NCBI RefSeq assembly: GCF_023653455.1
Contig: NZ_JAKEDR010000071.1
Coordinates: forward strand, 1 to 15,832
From: Paraclostridium ghonii
GTDB lineage: Bacteria; Bacillota; Clostridia; Peptostreptococcales; Peptostreptococcaceae
Length of the DNA: 15,832 nucleotides
Direction of reading: 5' to 3'
This document shows, piece by piece, positions 15,122-15,832 of this stretch (positions within the stretch are counted from its first letter, which is position 1; the number at the start of each line of letters is the position of its first letter). The position numbers and the translations under genes are program-made. Under the pieces are notes generated by a model. That model did no database searches and was not told the DNA's origin. It saw only the letters and a list, made by a program, of their open reading frames with translations.

Positions 15122-15152
15122 AACTTAACCTCTTTCATATTTTGATTTATAG

Positions 15153-15683
15153 TTATTTATTTAATTCATAAATGTTGTTTCCATAACAATCAATTGCAAC
15201 TATTACAAGCAAATCCTCAACTTCTAATTTCCTAATAGCTTCAGCTCCTAAATCGTCATATGCAATAACTTCAGCCTTTTTTATAGAATTTGATATATAT
15301 GCTCCTGCACCACCTATTGCAGCTAAGTATGCACATACATTTTTTTTCATTGATTCTACAACAACATCATTTCTTTTTCCTTTTCCTATCATTAGCTTCA
15401 ATCCTCTATCTAATAAAGGAGCTGTTAAATCGTCCATTCGATAACTTGTTGTAGGTCCAGCAGAACCAATTACTTCTCCATCTTTATTAGGTGTTGGACC
15501 TACATAATAAATAGCTTGTCCCTTTAAATCAAAAGGTAATTCTTTACCTTCATTTATAGAATTTATAAGTCTTTGGTGAGCTGCATCTCTAGCGGTATAA
15601 ATTATGCCACTTAAACTTATCATTTCTCCACATTTTAGATTCTTTATAGTTTTATTATCTATTGGAAGAGTTATTTTTTTCAT
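15153..15683 (-). CDS. fumB: class I fumarate hydratase, beta subunit
   Basis: C-terminal-domain subunit of an iron-sulfur fumarase/L-tartrate dehydratase; the reaction is reversible hydration of fumarate to malate. It is 176 aa, right for the two-subunit form. Characteristic blocks are GIIYTARDAAHQRL (26-39), YYVGPTPNKDGEVIGSAGPT (59-78), TSYRMDD, MIGKGKRN (98-105) and AYLAAIGGAGA (118-128). Tartrate dehydratase beta is the main alternative; linkage to malic enzyme favours fumarase. The alpha subunit with the 4Fe-4S cysteines normally lies directly upstream, but the 149 bp upstream here contain something else. Shine-Dalgarno AAAGGGGG with 6-nt spacing to ATG. Confidence 0.9.
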   Translation of the reverse strand: MKKITLPIDNKTIKNLKCGEMISLSGIIYTARDAAHQRLINSINEGKELPFDLKGQAIYYVGPTPNKDGEVIGSAGPTTSYRMDDLTAPLLDRGLKLMIGKGKRNDVVVESMKKNVCAYLAAIGGAGAYISNSIKKAEVIAYDDLGAEAIRKLEVEDLLVIVAIDCYGNNIYELNK

Positions 15684-15733
15684 TTTTATCCCCCTTTATA
15701 TTATAACATTCTGTTAACTTATTTATATTTGAA

Positions 15734-15802
15734 TCTCGACCCCGATAGGGTTTACAATGGTTTCACCACAAAACACATTCCCCCTATAGAAAGGAGTCGA
15801 GA
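15734..15802 (+). repeat. inverted repeat hiding the ribosome binding site of the edge ORF; possible IS end
   Basis: TCTCGAC (15734-15740) is complementary to GTCGAGA (15796-15802), and after one mismatch CC (15742-15743) pairs with GG (15793-15794). ATAGGG (15745-15750) can instead pair with CCCTAT (15782-15787). The Shine-Dalgarno GGAG (15793-15796) of the ORF at 15806 is therefore inside the stem. The stretch is richer in G and C than its surroundings. Such RBS-sequestering repeats are known at the ends of insertion sequences, where they silence read-through messages. Confidence 0.5.
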
Positions 15803-15805
15803 AAA

Positions 15806-15832
15806 TTGAAACCTACGGTTAAATGCCCTGAA
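15806..15832 (+). CDS. start of an unidentified plus-strand gene, possibly a zinc-ribbon transposase (partial)
   Basis: Only nine codons are present before the right edge: TTG start, then KPTVKCPE. AAAGGAG ends 9 nt upstream. A CPxC-type start (…KCPE…) is common in zinc-ribbon proteins, including the N-termini of several transposase families, and the flanking inverted repeat fits an insertion sequence. Nine residues cannot prove a family: other zinc-ribbon proteins start in the same way. It reads away from fumB, so it is not part of the fumarase operon. Confidence 0.45.

Noticed and set aside
15700..15708. Extended -10 TGTTATAAT just upstream of fumB
   Set aside because: A start 7 nt downstream would fall within the AAAGGGGG ribosome binding site (15697-15690), leaving no usable leader; no -35 is seen. 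Probably chance in AT-rich DNA.

Overview
The window is AT-rich DNA. Its gene content and 16S 5' end point to a low-GC, anaerobic Gram-positive of the class Clostridia, and the potABCD order behind an XRE-cupin regulator is reminiscent of Peptostreptococcaceae (Clostridioides/Paraclostridium-like). That placement is an inference from gene style; no database was searched. Almost everything is on the minus strand. The exceptions are cvfB and a short gene start at the right edge.

Layout from left to right: (1) the 5' end of a 16S rRNA gene (minus), its leader and a strong rRNA promoter at the left edge; (2) a membrane-anchored GH73 peptidoglycan hydrolase gene whose stop codon lies about 20 bp from the rRNA promoter; (3) a five-gene polyamine transport operon read xre-cupin > potA > potB > potC > potD, with a consensus promoter, a 21-bp dyad at the start point and a terminator after potD; (4) an amino-sugar operon read nagR (GntR/HutC) > nagA > nagB, with two identical 12-bp palindromes on its promoter; (5) cvfB on the plus strand with its own terminator; (6) a small membrane-anchored unknown protein; (7) a GC-rich, internally repetitive, apparently noncoding island near 9950-10087; (8) a beta-glucoside operon, PTS IIC > 6-phospho-beta-glucosidase (licH), with a 16-bp palindrome inside its promoter spacer; (9) a second GntR/UTRA regulator that very probably acts on that palindrome and on a degenerate copy at its own promoter; (10) fumarase beta subunit > malic enzyme; (11) at the right edge, the start of a plus-strand CxxE-type (zinc-ribbon-like) ORF whose ribosome binding site sits in an inverted repeat, looking like the end of an insertion sequence.

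The metabolic theme is import and use of cell-wall sugars and host or plant sugars: NagA and NagB feed GlcNAc-6-P into glycolysis, LicH with the IIC imports and cleaves beta-glucosides, and fumarase with malic enzyme link fumarate and malate to pyruvate. Each sugar operon carries its own local repressor and operator.

In several genes (GH73 gene, potA, xre, cvfB, licH, the 9488 gene) the longest reading frame starts inside or too near the Shine-Dalgarno sequence. The starts given here are moved to the codon with proper spacing. For potC the only sensible start appears to be ATT.
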